Shown here: positions 1-14,828 of the stretch, one piece after another | How the letters are laid out: every line of letters begins with the position of its first letter | How positions within the stretch are numbered: position 1 is the stretch's first letter | Source of the DNA: Parachlorella kessleri | Lineage: Eukaryota; Chlorophyta; Trebouxiophyceae; Chlorellales; Chlorellaceae | Reading direction: 5' to 3' | Assembly: GCA_001598975.1 (NCBI GenBank) | Contig: BBXU01000741.1 | Span: forward strand, 1-42,691 | DNA: 42,691 bases | Notes under the pieces: generated by a model | The model's input: the letters and a program-made list of their open reading frames with translations, nothing else | Database searches by the model: none | Told to the model about the DNA's origin: nothing | Position numbers and translations under genes: made by a program

Positions 1-156
1 CTTGAACGAGCTGCATCGACGAATCTCACTGTCTGGGTTGACAAGAGGGATCAGCTGCCAGCACATGTCACCTCCTCTTGCTGGCAGTAACTCACTATCT
101 TGACATTGTGGCGACACTCCAGCAATGCACGGCACTGCCACAAGCTGTCGACTCAC
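1..156 (-). other. Intron of copy A running off the window edge
   Basis: The sequence begins with a GTGAGT donor (minus strand, 156-151) after exon 8 of copy A and contains no further repeat-coding sequence. The next exon should start with one nucleotide completing a Gly codon and lies beyond the left edge. Confidence 0.6.
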
Positions 157-2560
157 CCAACATTGTTGTCACCGCTGTTGCCGTCGCCGTTGTTGCTGCT
201 GCCGGTGTTGCCGTTGCCTTGGTTGCCGCTGCCGGTGTTGCCCTGGCCGACATTGTTGTCACCGGTGTTGCCCTGGCCATTGTTGTTATATCCAGTGTTG
301 CCCTCGCCGTCGTTGTAGGCACCAGTGTTGCCAGAGCCGCTGTTGTAAGCACCTGCAAAGAGTGGAAGAATAGTTTGGAAGCAGACTACCTGCCGCACAG
401 GAGAGCAGCTGCTTGGTTTTCACTGCTGCAACATGCATGGGACCCAGTAGACGAGGAGGCGAGGAAAATGTGTGCACAGATCTTGATAAATGATGGCTCA
501 CCAGTGTTACCCTGGCCCTGGTTTCCATTGCCGGTGTTGCCTTGGCCGTTGTTGTTGTTGCCAGAGTTGCCCTGGCCCTGGTTCTGGTTGCCGGTGTTGC
601 CCTGCAAGCAACAAGCAGTGCAAGCTAAGGCTGGGGCTTGACAGGCTAAGGCTTAACAGGACGCGCTAATAAAGCTCTAACAGGATAATAAGTGGAGGCG
701 AGCACCAACAGCGGTAGTGCGGCAGTGGATATGTTCGCAATTGCTGGCAGGTAGTAAAATAAGCTTGGCACACACCTGGCCATTGTTCTGGTTGCCAACA
801 TTGCCCTCGCCCTGGTTCTGGCTGCCGCTGTTGCCCTGGCCAACATTCTGGCTGCCGGTGTTGCCAGCGCCGATGTTGCTGCTGCCGGTGTTGCCCTGGC
901 CAATGTTGCCGGCGCCACTGTTGCCCTGCAGTAAGGAAAGCAGGTTGCCCATGCTTTTGTTAAAGCGGGGAAACCTCCAAGGACACTGTTACGCTGACAG
1001 TACATCCATGTTACGCTGTTACGCTGTTAAGCTGACAGTACATCCAGAAGGCAGACTGCGAGCAAGGTACCAAGCCTGTCAACACAAAACAGGTGCATGG
1101 CTGATGGATATTCATTGTGTGTTTAGTATGAAGCGCTCACCTCGCCTTCGTTGGCAAAGCCAACATTGCCGAAGGACTTAGCGTTGTGGTCGTTACCCAC
1201 GTTGTTGGAGCCAGCATTGTCGTCACCATTGTTGCCCTGCATATCAACAGGCTGCAGGTTCAGCAGCCATCACGTACAACCAACACACAATGTCGAGGGG
1301 ATATCTACCCAAATACAAGACCTCATGATTCTGTCAAACACAAGTTTCAGGTCAGAACACACATAGGACACAGGTATGCAGAGTACACCAACCAGGCCAA
1401 CGCACATTGCCAGAGTTGCCGTTCCCAATGTTGCCATGGCCGGTGTTGTCTGCACAGGAGAGCATGTGCGATTCGTCATGTGCATATTCGAGGAGTAGCG
1501 TCATGCATAACTTCATCACTAAGGACAAGGCACCACATTAGATATGCCCACACATTTGCACCAACGGTTTGTTTATGCCCCGCTGATGCACAAGACCCAA
1601 GTAGAGCATGCTGTATATCCTATCAAAGCAAACAAACCCCCTGCCCCCTCCACATTGCATGCAAACCAAGCAGCTGCTGGGACATTACCATCACTAGCCT
1701 GCCCCTGGCACTCACTCTTGCCAATGTTGCCGAGTTCGTCAGTCAGGCACTCCACAGGCACGTCAGCGGCGCCGCAGGCGATGTACAGGTAGCCAGGGCA
1801 GTCCTTGCCATACTCGCAGGTGGTAGAGCCATCCAGGGAGACGGTGCCCCATGTCCACCCCCAGCCAGCATATGGCTGCAGCTCATACTTCACTGCACCA
1901 GCATAGCCCTTGGCCCTGCAAAAGAGCCGGCAAGGGACACAGCGGCTGGTCAGGCCTGGCTGCAGTGGGATCCCCCAAGCTGCGAGAGCAGGCAAGAACA
2001 CAACGGCAGCAAAGGAAACAGAGGAGGAAGTCTGGTTCATAAGCTAGGGTACCGTAGGACCTCAGAGCTGGCAGAACAACCTCATGCTGGCAAAAAGACC
2101 TCATTGTGGCTGGAAGCTCGTGTGGAGTGGGCACACTCACACGCAGAAGTCGTCGGCGATCTTGCCATTCTTCTTGTCAGTGGACTTGCCCGAGTTCGCG
2201 GCCAGAATGGCGTGGCTGCTGTCGGAGGGGTTGGTGCTGCAGGCGGGCGGCAAGAAGAACAGACAATCAGCGTGTTGAGGAGTACATGCCGATAGGGTGT
2301 GGGCTGGGCGAGCTGCAAAACTTGGAGCAAAAGGCAGAACATAGCATAGACGCACAAAAGCAGAAAAGGGCAGAACACGAGGACGTCGCAGACCCAGGAT
2401 GTTATTGAGAAGTTTCCTGCGAGAACTTCACTCACTTGGGCAGCGCATAGACCTCCCACTCGCTCCAGTATGCGTCGCAACCGCCAGCCTTGAGTGTGCG
2501 GGCAGCATCTGCTGACAGGCACAATGCCAAGAGCAGCGCGGTGGCTGCAACACCCTTCAT
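157..2560 (-). CDS. Secreted XNXGX-repeat protein, copy A (partial, 3' end off window)
   Basis: Eight exons on the minus strand: 2560-2436, 2236-2141, 1915-1716, 1449-1406, 1236-1141, 925-776, 601-502 and 352-157. Together they give 335 codons plus 2 nt, and phase closes at every junction. Residues 1-20 are a signal peptide ([19 protein letters not shown]), followed by RTLKAGG. A diverged version of the B/C N-terminal domain follows ([34 protein letters not shown]). From exon 4 onward the protein is GNxGxxNxGx decapeptides. Exon 6 is exactly 50 codons, that is five decapeptides. Exon 8 matches exon 6 of copies B and C in length (196 nt) and phase. Compared with B/C there are extra introns (1450-1715 and 926-1140) and different repeat numbers. 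The last exon ends in phase 2 at GTGAGT and no continuation is visible in bases 1-156, so the 3' exons lie outside the window. Function is unknown; secretion is inferred from the signal peptide. Confidence 0.85.
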
Positions 2561-2974
2561 AGTTATCTGCAGTCAGACAGGACATGTGGGGTAGGAAGTG
2601 CAGTTCCAAACCTGTGTGGCTGGACCGGGCAAACCTTGGCTGCTGCAATGTGCCATGCTGCCTCACGGATGCGGCACACCGACATCACGAAGACTGCAGC
2701 AAGACTTGATGGCCAAAACAGCACGAACACATACAGCACTCGGAACCAGGGCTGATCAAGCTGCTAGACTTCCCGCAGCTAGGCACTGGTCTAGCGGTTG
2801 CCGCACACACCTGCTGCTCTGCCGCTTCAGCTGGTGCTGAAAGTCCTAGGGCAATCAGGATTTATGATTGATCGGAGCTCGCGAGAAAACAGTAACTTGT
2901 CCCTGTCGAGCCTTAACTACCGATGCGGTTAGTTCGGCTGGTACCGGGCATCTCGGACAGAATCCACGGCGGTT

Positions 2975-2992
2975 GCGGCGACATGTCGCCGC
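2975..2992. repeat. 18-bp perfect palindrome
   Basis: GCGGCGACATGTCGCCGC is its own reverse complement. It lies about 415 bp upstream of the ATG of copy A, so it could be a dimeric transcription-factor site or simply GC-rich secondary structure. A second, looser inverted repeat (TGTGAGG ... CCTCACA) lies about 80 bp further upstream of the gene. Confidence 0.5.
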
Positions 2993-4863
2993 GGGATCGA
3001 TTGGAACGCCGTGCATCCTGCAGCCCCTGCGAAACCCAATTGCATCCCTATGGATATGAAGTGACTGGAGTCTGTGAGGGACTGTAATCCTCACACGGCC
3101 CCCATGCCAGCCACACGTCAGCGGTTCGGCAGTAGAGCAGGCTACAGAGTTCACTTCATAAAAAGACTTAGTATATCATCAATTACAAAGTTGGAAGCCA
3201 TGGGACATGCTGCTACGCTCGTATAGCCCTCGTGCTGCTCACACGGCCATGCTGTCACCAACAACACTTGCCCATGGCACCAGACGAACCTACTTCAACA
3301 ACAGTACTCACGCACCATGGCTGGAGAGCCAACCAGGGGCACACCCAGTCATGGTTTGCTTTTTTGTGGGCGTCAAGGGTTGTGGTGCCCTGTTCAGAGG
3401 TGCAAGCAAGTCTCCAAGCTTTGCGCCAGACTCACTTGTGTGCTTGGGCTTGTCCTGCCAGTCTCCATAAAGCAGCGTTGCGTTGCCAGCAGGGCGTAGC
3501 GAGGCCCTGCACAAGGCGGGAGCAGGACAGAGCAACTTATTCCTGCGTATAGCTGTTGGTGGCGTACACTCGGGCCGTGCCAAGTGTTTGGCTGGAGCGG
3601 CATTGAGACCTCCGGCAATAATCTGACGGTGTGAGGAAGGCACAATGCCAGCTCTCTCGTCAGACCACTGTGCTGGGCACGCACGAAGAGCAGCCTGCAT
3701 AGAAAACCAGCTTCCGCTCTGAGTTCATGGCACCGCAGCGACCTGCATAGCAAGCCATGCTCAGGAGGATGGACTGCTGGCAGACGGGTGGCCTGCCTTG
3801 GGGCCATCAATATAGGGTTGAACGGGCAGCACAGTGGCAGGGCAGTCAAGCCAAGTTTGCCTGGCTAACACCACTGGAGAAGCGCCAGCACACCCCGAGT
3901 GGTTAGACCGCATCCAGCCAATCAGGTGGCGGCGGTCCCTCCTCACCTCAGCTCCTACACTTGATAAGCCTCTAGGAGCCTGTCACTGGAGTGAGGTCAC
4001 TGTTTGTCACCATGTTGTAACCCATATGACCTGAGCCTTGCCTCCTACGGTTACAACAGTCGCCTTGGGGAAAGCTTTGGGGCTCACGCCCTGCACACCT
4101 GGCAGGGGGCCATGGTGGCCAACATCAGCTCACCTGTGCAGAAGCGTGGCAGCACAGGGCTGTTAAAGAGAGCCCCGCTTCACAATGTGGCAATCGTTTG
4201 CAATGTGCTCGATGACCTCCTCGCGCTGCTGTGCGCTGGCAGTGCCCCGGAGAGGCAGCCACAGCAGCAGCGCCAATGTTTTTCAAAATGAGCGGGCATC
4301 TGCATCCCACACTGCACAGACCACAACAGCACCACAGCCGATTGCCACGACCAGGTGTACCTGCATTCCTACCTGCCCAGTGCCTGCTCCCGCAAGGCCG
4401 GGTCAAAATGCTGGCCTTGAAAGTGGATTCGGCTGGCGGCAGGAAGGTTGATGGCCACGCTGCTGCTGTGCATGCCAAGGAGACGCACGGTGGTAGGCGA
4501 ATCCTCCTGAAGCTTCCTCCTGAAGAATAGTGCACAGAATAATCTTTCGAGATAGTAATTTTATGGGCCTTCCGCAGCTGCGCTTGTTGAGCCACCAATG
4601 TCGTGGCGGGCAGATAGATCCCCATGGGAAGCTTGGTGGACCAGAACAAGTGCCCTTACCCCTTTAACGAGTCGGGTGGGAGCAAGAAGCCGTGACGCAA
4701 GGCAGCATTTGCCGTAGTTAGCCTTCACAGCCAATGTTAGTGTGTTCTTTTCAATTTGTAACCTCCAGGTGCCATGATCAAGTGCAAAGTTGGGCTGACA
4801 AGGAAGGGTCACCGCCGAGCCCAAAGGGCTGCAAATGCTTTCATGGATGCACTGATCCCTCAC

Positions 4864-4999
4864 CCTGCCAGCCACCACAGGCCAGCAGAGACACCCGCAC
4901 CATGGTCCCCTGCTTGACCCGCGTGGAGGCGCTCATGTGCTGGCAGTCGCAGCCCAAGTGCGCTAGACGCATCTTGTGCCACCCGAAGACGGTCACACA
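4864..4999 (-). CDS. Candidate internal exon of an unidentified gene
   Basis: It is flanked by a CTGCAG acceptor (minus strand, just above 4999) and a GTGAGG donor. One frame is open throughout and encodes about 45 residues starting CVTVFGWHKMRLAHLGCDCQ, with four cysteines and ending in ACGGWQG. The composition looks protein-like, but I recognise no family and could not join it to neighbours. Treat it as a hint only. Confidence 0.2.
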
Positions 5000-5521
5000 C
5001 TGCAGGCAGGGTCAATAGGCCTTGTGGGCGAACTTGGCTTGATGAACAAGCTGCCCACACGCAAGGCTGACTCAGGGAAGTCCCCAGGACCTTTCGGACG
5101 GGGCTGCTCAGCATACTGATGACACTGACACCGGCCTGTCAGGGAAACCAGAAGGGTGCCCTGGATGGTTGCAACACTGCGGCTCACCAAGCTCATCACT
5201 GCCACCAGAAGTGCAGTCGTCCGTTCTTAAGGCTGCCGTACCTCGCGGTTTGCCAGTGGCTCCCTGCCTTGTGCCCTGCAGTACCAGCTGCCCTCAACCC
5301 GTGGCAGTACATGTTACTTGTGCGGTTTACAGGTCACTGGGGCACCCTACAACCCGTCATGGGAAAAGTACTCTCAGGCGCACTCCCAAGTGAGTAGATA
5401 AGTGATCCAAGGCACGCTAGCTGCCCGCTGACTCCTGCCGTAATGTTTCACGCCTAACCAATGCTATATGGACGAGAGCTAGTTTTGGAGGAAGTCATTC
5501 GAGTCTCGCTACGGAAGGACC

Positions 5522-5725
5522 ATGCTGCATCTGCTGGGCTCAGCGCGCCCTCTGACTTGGCATGGACAGCTTATCTTCCTCTCAGCATTGCTGGCTTTGG
5601 GGATTTTGACTGTGGGTTTGATAGCTGGGATGTTGATATTGGCTATGCTACTGATCATGCTTGTTCTGAAACCCATTCCAAAGTGGTCTCAGAGTGGTCG
5701 ACATATTGTGCTTTCCCAGGGCTAG
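5522..5725 (+). CDS. Possible 67-aa membrane microprotein
   Basis: Uninterrupted ORF with ATG in a fair context (GGACCATGC). Residues about 17-50 form one or two hydrophobic segments (LIFLSALLALGILTVGLIAG and following), then a basic tail (KPIPKWSQSGR). There is no homology I recognise and no regulatory context. It may be chance or part of a spliced gene. Confidence 0.2.
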   Translation: MLHLLGSARPLTWHGQLIFLSALLALGILTVGLIAGMLILAMLLIMLVLKPIPKWSQSGRHIVLSQG

Positions 5726-5847
5726 AGTGACACAAGTGCTGCACCCGTGGACAATTCATTAGAGTGCGGCTGGCTTCCTACCCTCCAGGAAGCACTGGTG
5801 CCGCGTGACCCTAGCTGGCTCTATGTACCAGATAATGTGCTGCATTG

Positions 5848-5852
5848 TTACA
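5848..5852 (-). terminator. Putative polyadenylation signal (TGTAA) of copy B
   Basis: TGTAA on the minus strand, about 330 nt past the TAA stop of copy B. TGTAA is the usual poly(A) motif of chlorophyte green algae. The placement matches the signal of the paralogue C, about 290 nt past its stop. Confidence 0.35.
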
Positions 5853-6180
5853 GATCAGCGCGAAGAGAACATGAAACATGGTAAGGAGAAAGAAAGCATT
5901 TGTTGTCAAAAAGGGGGTAGCAATAGAGCAGTGGCTCACAAAACTGGGGTCAGTATGACGGCGTATCAGGCACAGCTACCAGTTGTGTGCTACCTATCGA
6001 CCAAGTCTGCCTACCCGATAACGGCATCATATGCCAATGCCAGGACAACCTCACTGGGTACCTATATCAGCTCTAGCCCTGGTCAACTTTGCTGTCGAGC
6101 ACAGGCAAGCGTACCACTACAGAAACCTACGGGTGTTCGTTCTCTTAATCGCGCTGAGTTTGGCTAACACTTGTTGGCAC

Positions 6181-9100
6181 TTAGTTGCTGAGGCCCTGGC
6201 CGGACAGATTGTGACCGGTGTTGCCAGACCTGCAGGAACAGGGGCTGAGTGGTCACATGCCTCGCAAAGATGTTGCGAGTGAGGACGCCTACAACCGGGC
6301 AGCACAGTGGGGTTCCTGGCGAATTACCTGCTGCCTAAGCATACTTACCCTGCAGCAGGAGTATCCTAGCAACTCTGTGCAGTAGAGATAGGCAGTGACA
6401 TGCAGGTGACTGACCTACCAGAGCATTCCTGGACCAACCAGGAAAGGCTAGGCAAAGACGGCAAACAGTTATGTCAACCACCCCAAGAGGTTGCTTGCAG
6501 CGGGACACAAAAACCCTTTGCTCACCCACTGTTCTCAGCACCAGTGTTGCCCTCGCCATTGTTGGCATAGCCAGTGTTGCCAGAGCCATGGTTATCGGCA
6601 CCGGTGTTGCCCTGGCCGGCGTTGTTAGCACCGGTGTTGCCCTGGCCAATATTGTTAGCACCAGTGTTGCCCTCCCTGCAGGGTTAAACACCAAGGAACC
6701 ACTTGGCAAGGACACCTGTCAGGGACTGCCTGTGCTCTGTGCACAAAGCAGGTGTCACATAGAGGTGGGAACTCCAAGGCATCCATTCTACTGTGTTAAG
6801 GATGGGGTGAGGCTGTGATGAGCAGAGGGGTAGATGAACTTAGCTGCCTCGCAGTGCCAGCCACTATAGGCAGCAGCAGCCAAGCCGCTCACCCAATGTT
6901 CTTATCGCCGGTGTTGCCAGCTCCAATATTCTCATTGCCAGTGTTGCCGTCACCAGTGTTCTTGTTGCCGGTGTTGCCCTTGCCAGTGTTCTGGTTGCCG
7001 GTGTTGCCCTGGCCCGCGTTGCCGCTGCCAGTGTTGCCCTCACCCTTGTTGTTAGCACCAGTGTTGCCAGAGCCTGCAGGGCACAGGAGCAGCCAAGCAA
7101 GATCAAACTCTTCTTGAAGTGCGGGTTGCACACCTGCGGAAAGGTTGTCTTGCATATCTTCCACAGTCGCAGGTGTCCCCGTCAATGCATAGCCGGCCTG
7201 CTAGCCAGCAAAGCAAATGAGCGAGCAAAGGCCCTAGCGCGCTAAATTGCTGCCCTGCAACCTAATATGCCGTTGTCTCCTAGCACATGCCAGCACATGG
7301 CACCCGGGTGTGACAGGCACTCACCCTCGTTGCTGTCGCCGGTGTTGCCCGAGCCGTGGTTCTTGTTGCCGGTGTTGCCCTCGCCCTCGTTCTCATTACC
7401 GGCGTTGCCCTGGCCGTGATTCTTGTTGCCGCTGTTGCCCTGGCCCTCGTTCTCAGCACCGCTGTTGCCCTCACCGACATTCTTGTAGCCGCTGTTGCCG
7501 GCGCCAATGTTGCCATAGCCGGTGTTGCCAGCCCTACAAGCATTGCAAGCACGTGCGGGTCCATCAGGTTAGTTAAAGCCAGCAGATTGGCAAGAAGCCA
7601 AGGGGATGTGCAAGCGCAGCGCCCCGAGCAGAATGGGTTGTGCAGCACAGTGTGTAAGGTGTGAACGACATGCGAGGCGTATTGCAACCCCTGAGGCTGC
7701 ATGCAGTGTGAAACAGACATCAGCCCAGGTGACACGCAATGGATGGCAAGCTGCCCTGCAACGATTCTTCAGCAAGCATTGCATTCAATGTTCTCACCCA
7801 ATGTTCTTGACGCCGGTGTTGCCAGCGCCGGTGTTCTCAGAGCCGGTGTTGCCGTTGCCGGTGTTCTTGTCGCCGGTGTTGCCCTCGCCGTTGTTCTCAG
7901 CACCGGTGTTGCCCTTGCCAACGTTCTTGTAGCCAGTGTTGCCCTCACCCTCATTGAAGGCGCCGGTGTTGCCCTGGCCCTTGTTATAGGCACCTACAAG
8001 AGAGAGGGGATGACAATAGGCCATGATCCAAATTTGCAAGCATGCAGGCATGAGGCAGGCTTCACACCGCTTCACAGGCACGACCTCCCTAGCCCCTCAA
8101 ACAGATCTTATGAGTTTTCAAGGCGGCAAGAGGAGTTTGTCGCGGTACACCAAGGGACAGGTGTCAGTGCCAAAATCTGACTCTTACGGGTCAGCTCAGA
8201 GCAGTCAGAACAAGGAATGGGCATCGTTTGGGGGCATATAAGGCATATTAGGCTGTATGAGCGAGCCATCTACCTCCCTGACACAGAGCAAGATGTGAGG
8301 CTGACGGCTCACCAGTGTTGCCCTCGCCCTCGTTGCCGTTGCCGGTGTTGCCCTGGCCCTTGTTCTTGTTGCCGGTGTTGCCCTGGCCCTCGTTGGCGCT
8401 GCCCACGTTGCCCTGGCCGTTGTTGGCGTCACCAGTGTTGCCCTGGCCCTGGTTGGCGTTACCGGTGTTGCCCTCACCCTGGTTGGCGTTACCGGTGTTG
8501 CCCTGCAGGCGGCACAGGCAGGAGGCCAGACGTTAGGAAGAGCAAAGTAGTATGTGTTATAGAGCTACAGTGCCAACTGAGGTACTGGGCTGGCTGACAA
8601 AGTTGCTCCATGCAGACCTGTCTGCCAAGCACCAACTTGTATCACAGATTTGGCAGTAAGCACTCCATTGACACACGGTAGCAACTGCACGCTAGGAGGT
8701 ACTCACCGCGCCGACGTTGCCGCTGCCGCTGTTTCCCTGGCCCACGTTGCCGGTACCAGTGTTGCCGGCACCCACGTTCTTGACACCAGTGTTGCCCGCG
8801 CCGTCGTTGTAGAAGCCGGTGTTGCCGGAGGCGCCCTTGGGGTGGTCATCACCCACATTCTGGTCGCCGGCGTTGTTGTTACCTACGTTGCCCTGCAGCA
8901 AGCGGGAGACGACCAAGGGGGCTCAGCTGTTGCGTATGTGAACTGTCAGTGATGGAGGCATGCAGGAGCTTGCATTGAAGCAGCATGCAAGGCGCACACA
9001 GCTACACTGCACAGCATCCATCTGGTGTTATGGGTTTCCAAGCCTGGGCTAAGTGGTGGTTGATGATGTGCCAGATTCCACAAGTTGATGATAGTGTGGC

Positions 9101-10051
9101 ATGCATGGACCGCGTGCATGCAAGCCAACACGAGAAGCCGCACTCACGTCGCCTGAGTTGTAGTTGCCGACGTTGTTGGTGCCGGTGTTGCCATAGCCGA
9201 TGTTGCCCTTTCCGTCGTCGGCGCAGTTGGGGTCAGAGCTGGCCTTGCCGCACACAACATACAGGAAGGCGGTGCAGCCAGATGCGGCGCCGTAGGCGCA
9301 GGTGTTGCCCTGGTAGTCCTTGAGACCCCAGGTCCAGATCTGGCCAGCAAAGTTCTGGAGCTCGTAGGTCACAGAGGTGTCATAGCCCTGCTTCCTGCAG
9401 AGCGGCGAGGTACAGAGGAGACAGTGGGTGAGCTTTGGCTCGAAAGTCTTGGTTCTAAGGTCCTCGGTTGAGGTTTCTGCACACAACTTCCACAACAAAG
9501 CGCAGCCATGTTGTCTTGCGCTTCTGTAATATCGGCCTGCTTGGTGTTAGCAGCTGACATGATTCGCAAGTGCCAGAGAGCAGGATCAACCAGGTGGGTG
9601 CAGCCAACATGAGGTGCCACTACTCACTTGCAGAACTCATCAGCCTTGGCCTTGGTGTCAGCAGACTTCTGGGTGGTCCAAGTGGACGCAACCAGCAGGA
9701 TCTCCTTGCCAGTGCCAGGGGTGATGCTGGGCAAGGGATACACCCAGCAGGTGGCTGCAGCAGGGTGAACAGTGGAGGGTTGGTGGTGGAGGCGGTGCTC
9801 TTGTGTGATTTTAGCCACACCACAGGGCCACGCTACCATCATCTGGGATGTGGCCAACGGCGCTCTGAGCTGCGCAGCCTGTACTGGCCATTCTGCCCTA
9901 CAGACGCACTGTCAAGGGACTGCCCCAAATCCAGCAGTGGTCTCCTAGCCGCCCGACCACACCCACCTTTGTCAGCCGCCTTCAGCTGCCTAGCAGCGCT
10001 GGCAGACATGGCCGCTGCCAGAAGCAGCATGGACAGGGTGGCGAGCCGCAT
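6181..10051 (-). CDS. Secreted XNXGX-repeat protein, copy B (complete)
   Basis: Ten exons: 10051-9967, 9754-9628, 9394-9148, 8892-8707, 8502-8313, 7993-7798, 7533-7325, 7073-6893, 6675-6526 and 6229-6181. The sum is 1620 nt, 539 aa plus TAA, with phase consistent at all nine junctions. Residues 1-20 are a signal peptide ([20 protein letters not shown]), then RQLKAADK. Residues about 29-133 form an unrecognised domain with six cysteines ([53 protein letters not shown]). From residue 134 to the end there are about 75-80 XNXGX pentamers arranged as decapeptides GN(T/S)GxxNxGx, broken once by DDHPKGAS. Introns fall at Gly codons of the repeat. Against copy C, the coding length is identical and exons 1-8 are the same sizes, but C has one 199-nt last exon where B has 150+49 nt. 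The repeat matches the XNXGX description of Pentapeptide_2; an extracellular beta-solenoid role is inference. Confidence 0.95.
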
Positions 10052-11842
10052 GGTGGGTACCTGCGGCATAGCAGACGCCAGCTTGGTAACTCTATCCCGG
10101 ATGACTCTCCTTTGCCTACCAGTGTTCGACAGCAAGTTCTGGCGTGCTGCATCATGATGCATGCGACACAGATCTTGAAGGTGAGATAATGTTAGACCAC
10201 AAGTGTGCACACCACACCTTAGAATCCTTGTTCTGTAAAGTCTCACCTGATCGTGGTCGTAGATCAACGCAGATCCTGGTGCTAGCCGAGCCTCCTTTCA
10301 CAAGGGGCACAGGACTTCACACGATATAGGTGAAGAGCAAAATGGATGATCGGTGTCATGCGACTCGGTATTTCTTGCATCCGACTCAGCGCGTCAAACC
10401 CTGATTCAAACTTTCCCCTCTGGCGAACTGCGCGCGCGTCGCCGGCAGGCAGGAGGCGGGGCCGGCGACATTTCCTACGGCGATAAACACCCCGCCACCT
10501 TAAGGATTGGTACAACCCCCGCACAGTTCTCTTTGCGACTGCGACACGCCGGTGCCGGTGCTGCCCAGCGCTGATGTCATGGTCACGCATGCGTAGGCAG
10601 TGCACTCTGCAGGACAACCAGTGACCAAGATCTTTCAACTCCGCAGCCCACAGGGAGGATAGAGACCTCAATTTGTCCGCGCAGTCACGCAGCGGGATCT
10701 TCCCTCACGGCCTGGATCCATACCCACTGGGCGCCACCATGACAGGCGCAAGCCCTGGGCTGGATCAAGCCAGGATCAAGTCATATACCCGTATTTACAA
10801 ATGACTCTAGCCTTAAACCTCAGAGTTGTGCAGGAGAGGTGATTGCCTAGCCCAACTAGGTGGGCATGGGATAATACAAGACAAGCAGCAGGCCTCCCTG
10901 CCGAATTCTTCTTCCACTGAGAAACTGTGCGGTGGCGGTGCACATTAGAGACCACAGATGTCAGCTGTGCAACTGGGAGGGCTTGGAAGCAGATGCTGGC
11001 TGGTGGCAAAGCAGAAGTCTGACATGCTTAGGCCTGTGGGCACAAGCACAAACTGGAAGCTGGTACTGGTGAATCTGGGACCCTCCAGGGAAATCCGCCA
11101 GCATCTATTTTACAGAAGAAAACACCAGCACTAAAAAAACTCATGAGCGTACGGACCCACAGCGTGGGCCCAAAGAGCAAGAAAAAAAGCAGGTACCCAA
11201 TACGTCAGGCTAACAACGCTACGGCAGCACCATGGCAGGCAGGCTCCCAGCAAATAAATCATGCACCGGCTACAGAATTGCTAGTGTCTCGTGCGATGGG
11301 GTTACACTGCCGGACACAGGCCAGCAGAATGCAGCCCAATGAAATGGCATACTGGGCCCAAAAGGGGCCTCTCCTAGGCATGGCAACGGGAATGTGACCC
11401 TTTCTATGGCACGCCTCCGGCCTGCTTGAGCACAAACACAATGCAAAGTCGGCAAAAAAAAGACGAATGGATCGGACCCTGAGTTATAACATGAAAGCAA
11501 ACAAGCCTGCGCTGCAGCTGGTGTCGCACTGACATGGCCCTCAGGAAGCGAACAATGTAAATCACCACTTTAGGCCAGGAAGCAGCCATGGCTGAAGCCT
11601 TTTGACCGCTAATACTACTTCTACCCAACGATGCATGACTGCAGGATCACGAGACACCCAACCTACTCAGGCTATCAGCCACAACTCAGCTGGGGTCTGA
11701 GAAAACCGAGCAACAGGTTGCAGACGATGCACAAGCCCATACGACACTACTACCAGGCCACACTTTACACCCACGAACCGACCTCCCCCATAAAGGGCAG
11801 ACCTTGCTCCCTGGCCTTCGCTCCCTGCTCCTTCCTGTCAAT
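10052..11842. other. 1.8 kb intergenic region
   Basis: It holds the promoter and 5' UTR of copy B (nearest 10052) and the 3' UTR of the GGPP synthase. Immediately upstream of the copy B ATG the minus strand reads GCCGCAG then GTACCCACC, which looks like an intron acceptor 9 nt before the start and is matched in copy C. GC-rich blocks at about 10430-10490 and 10540-10565 could be promoter elements. I see no ORF with a recognisable product. Confidence 0.5.
11765..11769 (-). terminator. Putative polyadenylation signal (TGTAA) of GGPP synthase
   Basis: TGTAA on the minus strand about 75 nt after the stop codon. Other TGTAA motifs occur further downstream (near 11302 and 11110), so a longer 3' UTR is equally possible. 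Confidence 0.3.

Positions 11843-14828
<2,986 letters not shown>

Larger units (their letters stand above)
2561..6180. other. 3.6 kb region without a confident gene
   Basis: This lies between the 5' end of copy A and the 3' end of copy B and should hold the promoter of A (right after 2560) and the 3' UTR of B. I found no long ORF with recognisable homology. Weak signals are two possible minus-strand exons bounded by good splice sites: 4999-4864 (listed separately) and 3506-3436, whose best frame reads GNATLLYGDWQDKPKHT before a GTGAGT donor. There is also a hydrophobic plus-strand ORF at 5522-5725. A spliced minus-strand gene between about 5.2 and 3.4 kb is possible but I could not assemble one with consistent phase. 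Confidence 0.4.

Noticed and set aside
1186..2295. Long plus-strand ORF (369 codons) across copy A
   Set aside because: It runs antisense through exons and introns of copy A, which has phased splice sites and paralogue support. Its length comes from the biased composition of the opposite strand.
78..8536. Plus-strand ORFs made of Val/Ala, Leu/Pro or Cys/Arg repeats over copies A and B
   Set aside because: They are shadows of the GN(T/S)G repeat codons read on the other strand and frames. The minus-strand reading is the one with signal peptides, splice phase and a C-terminus shared with copy C.
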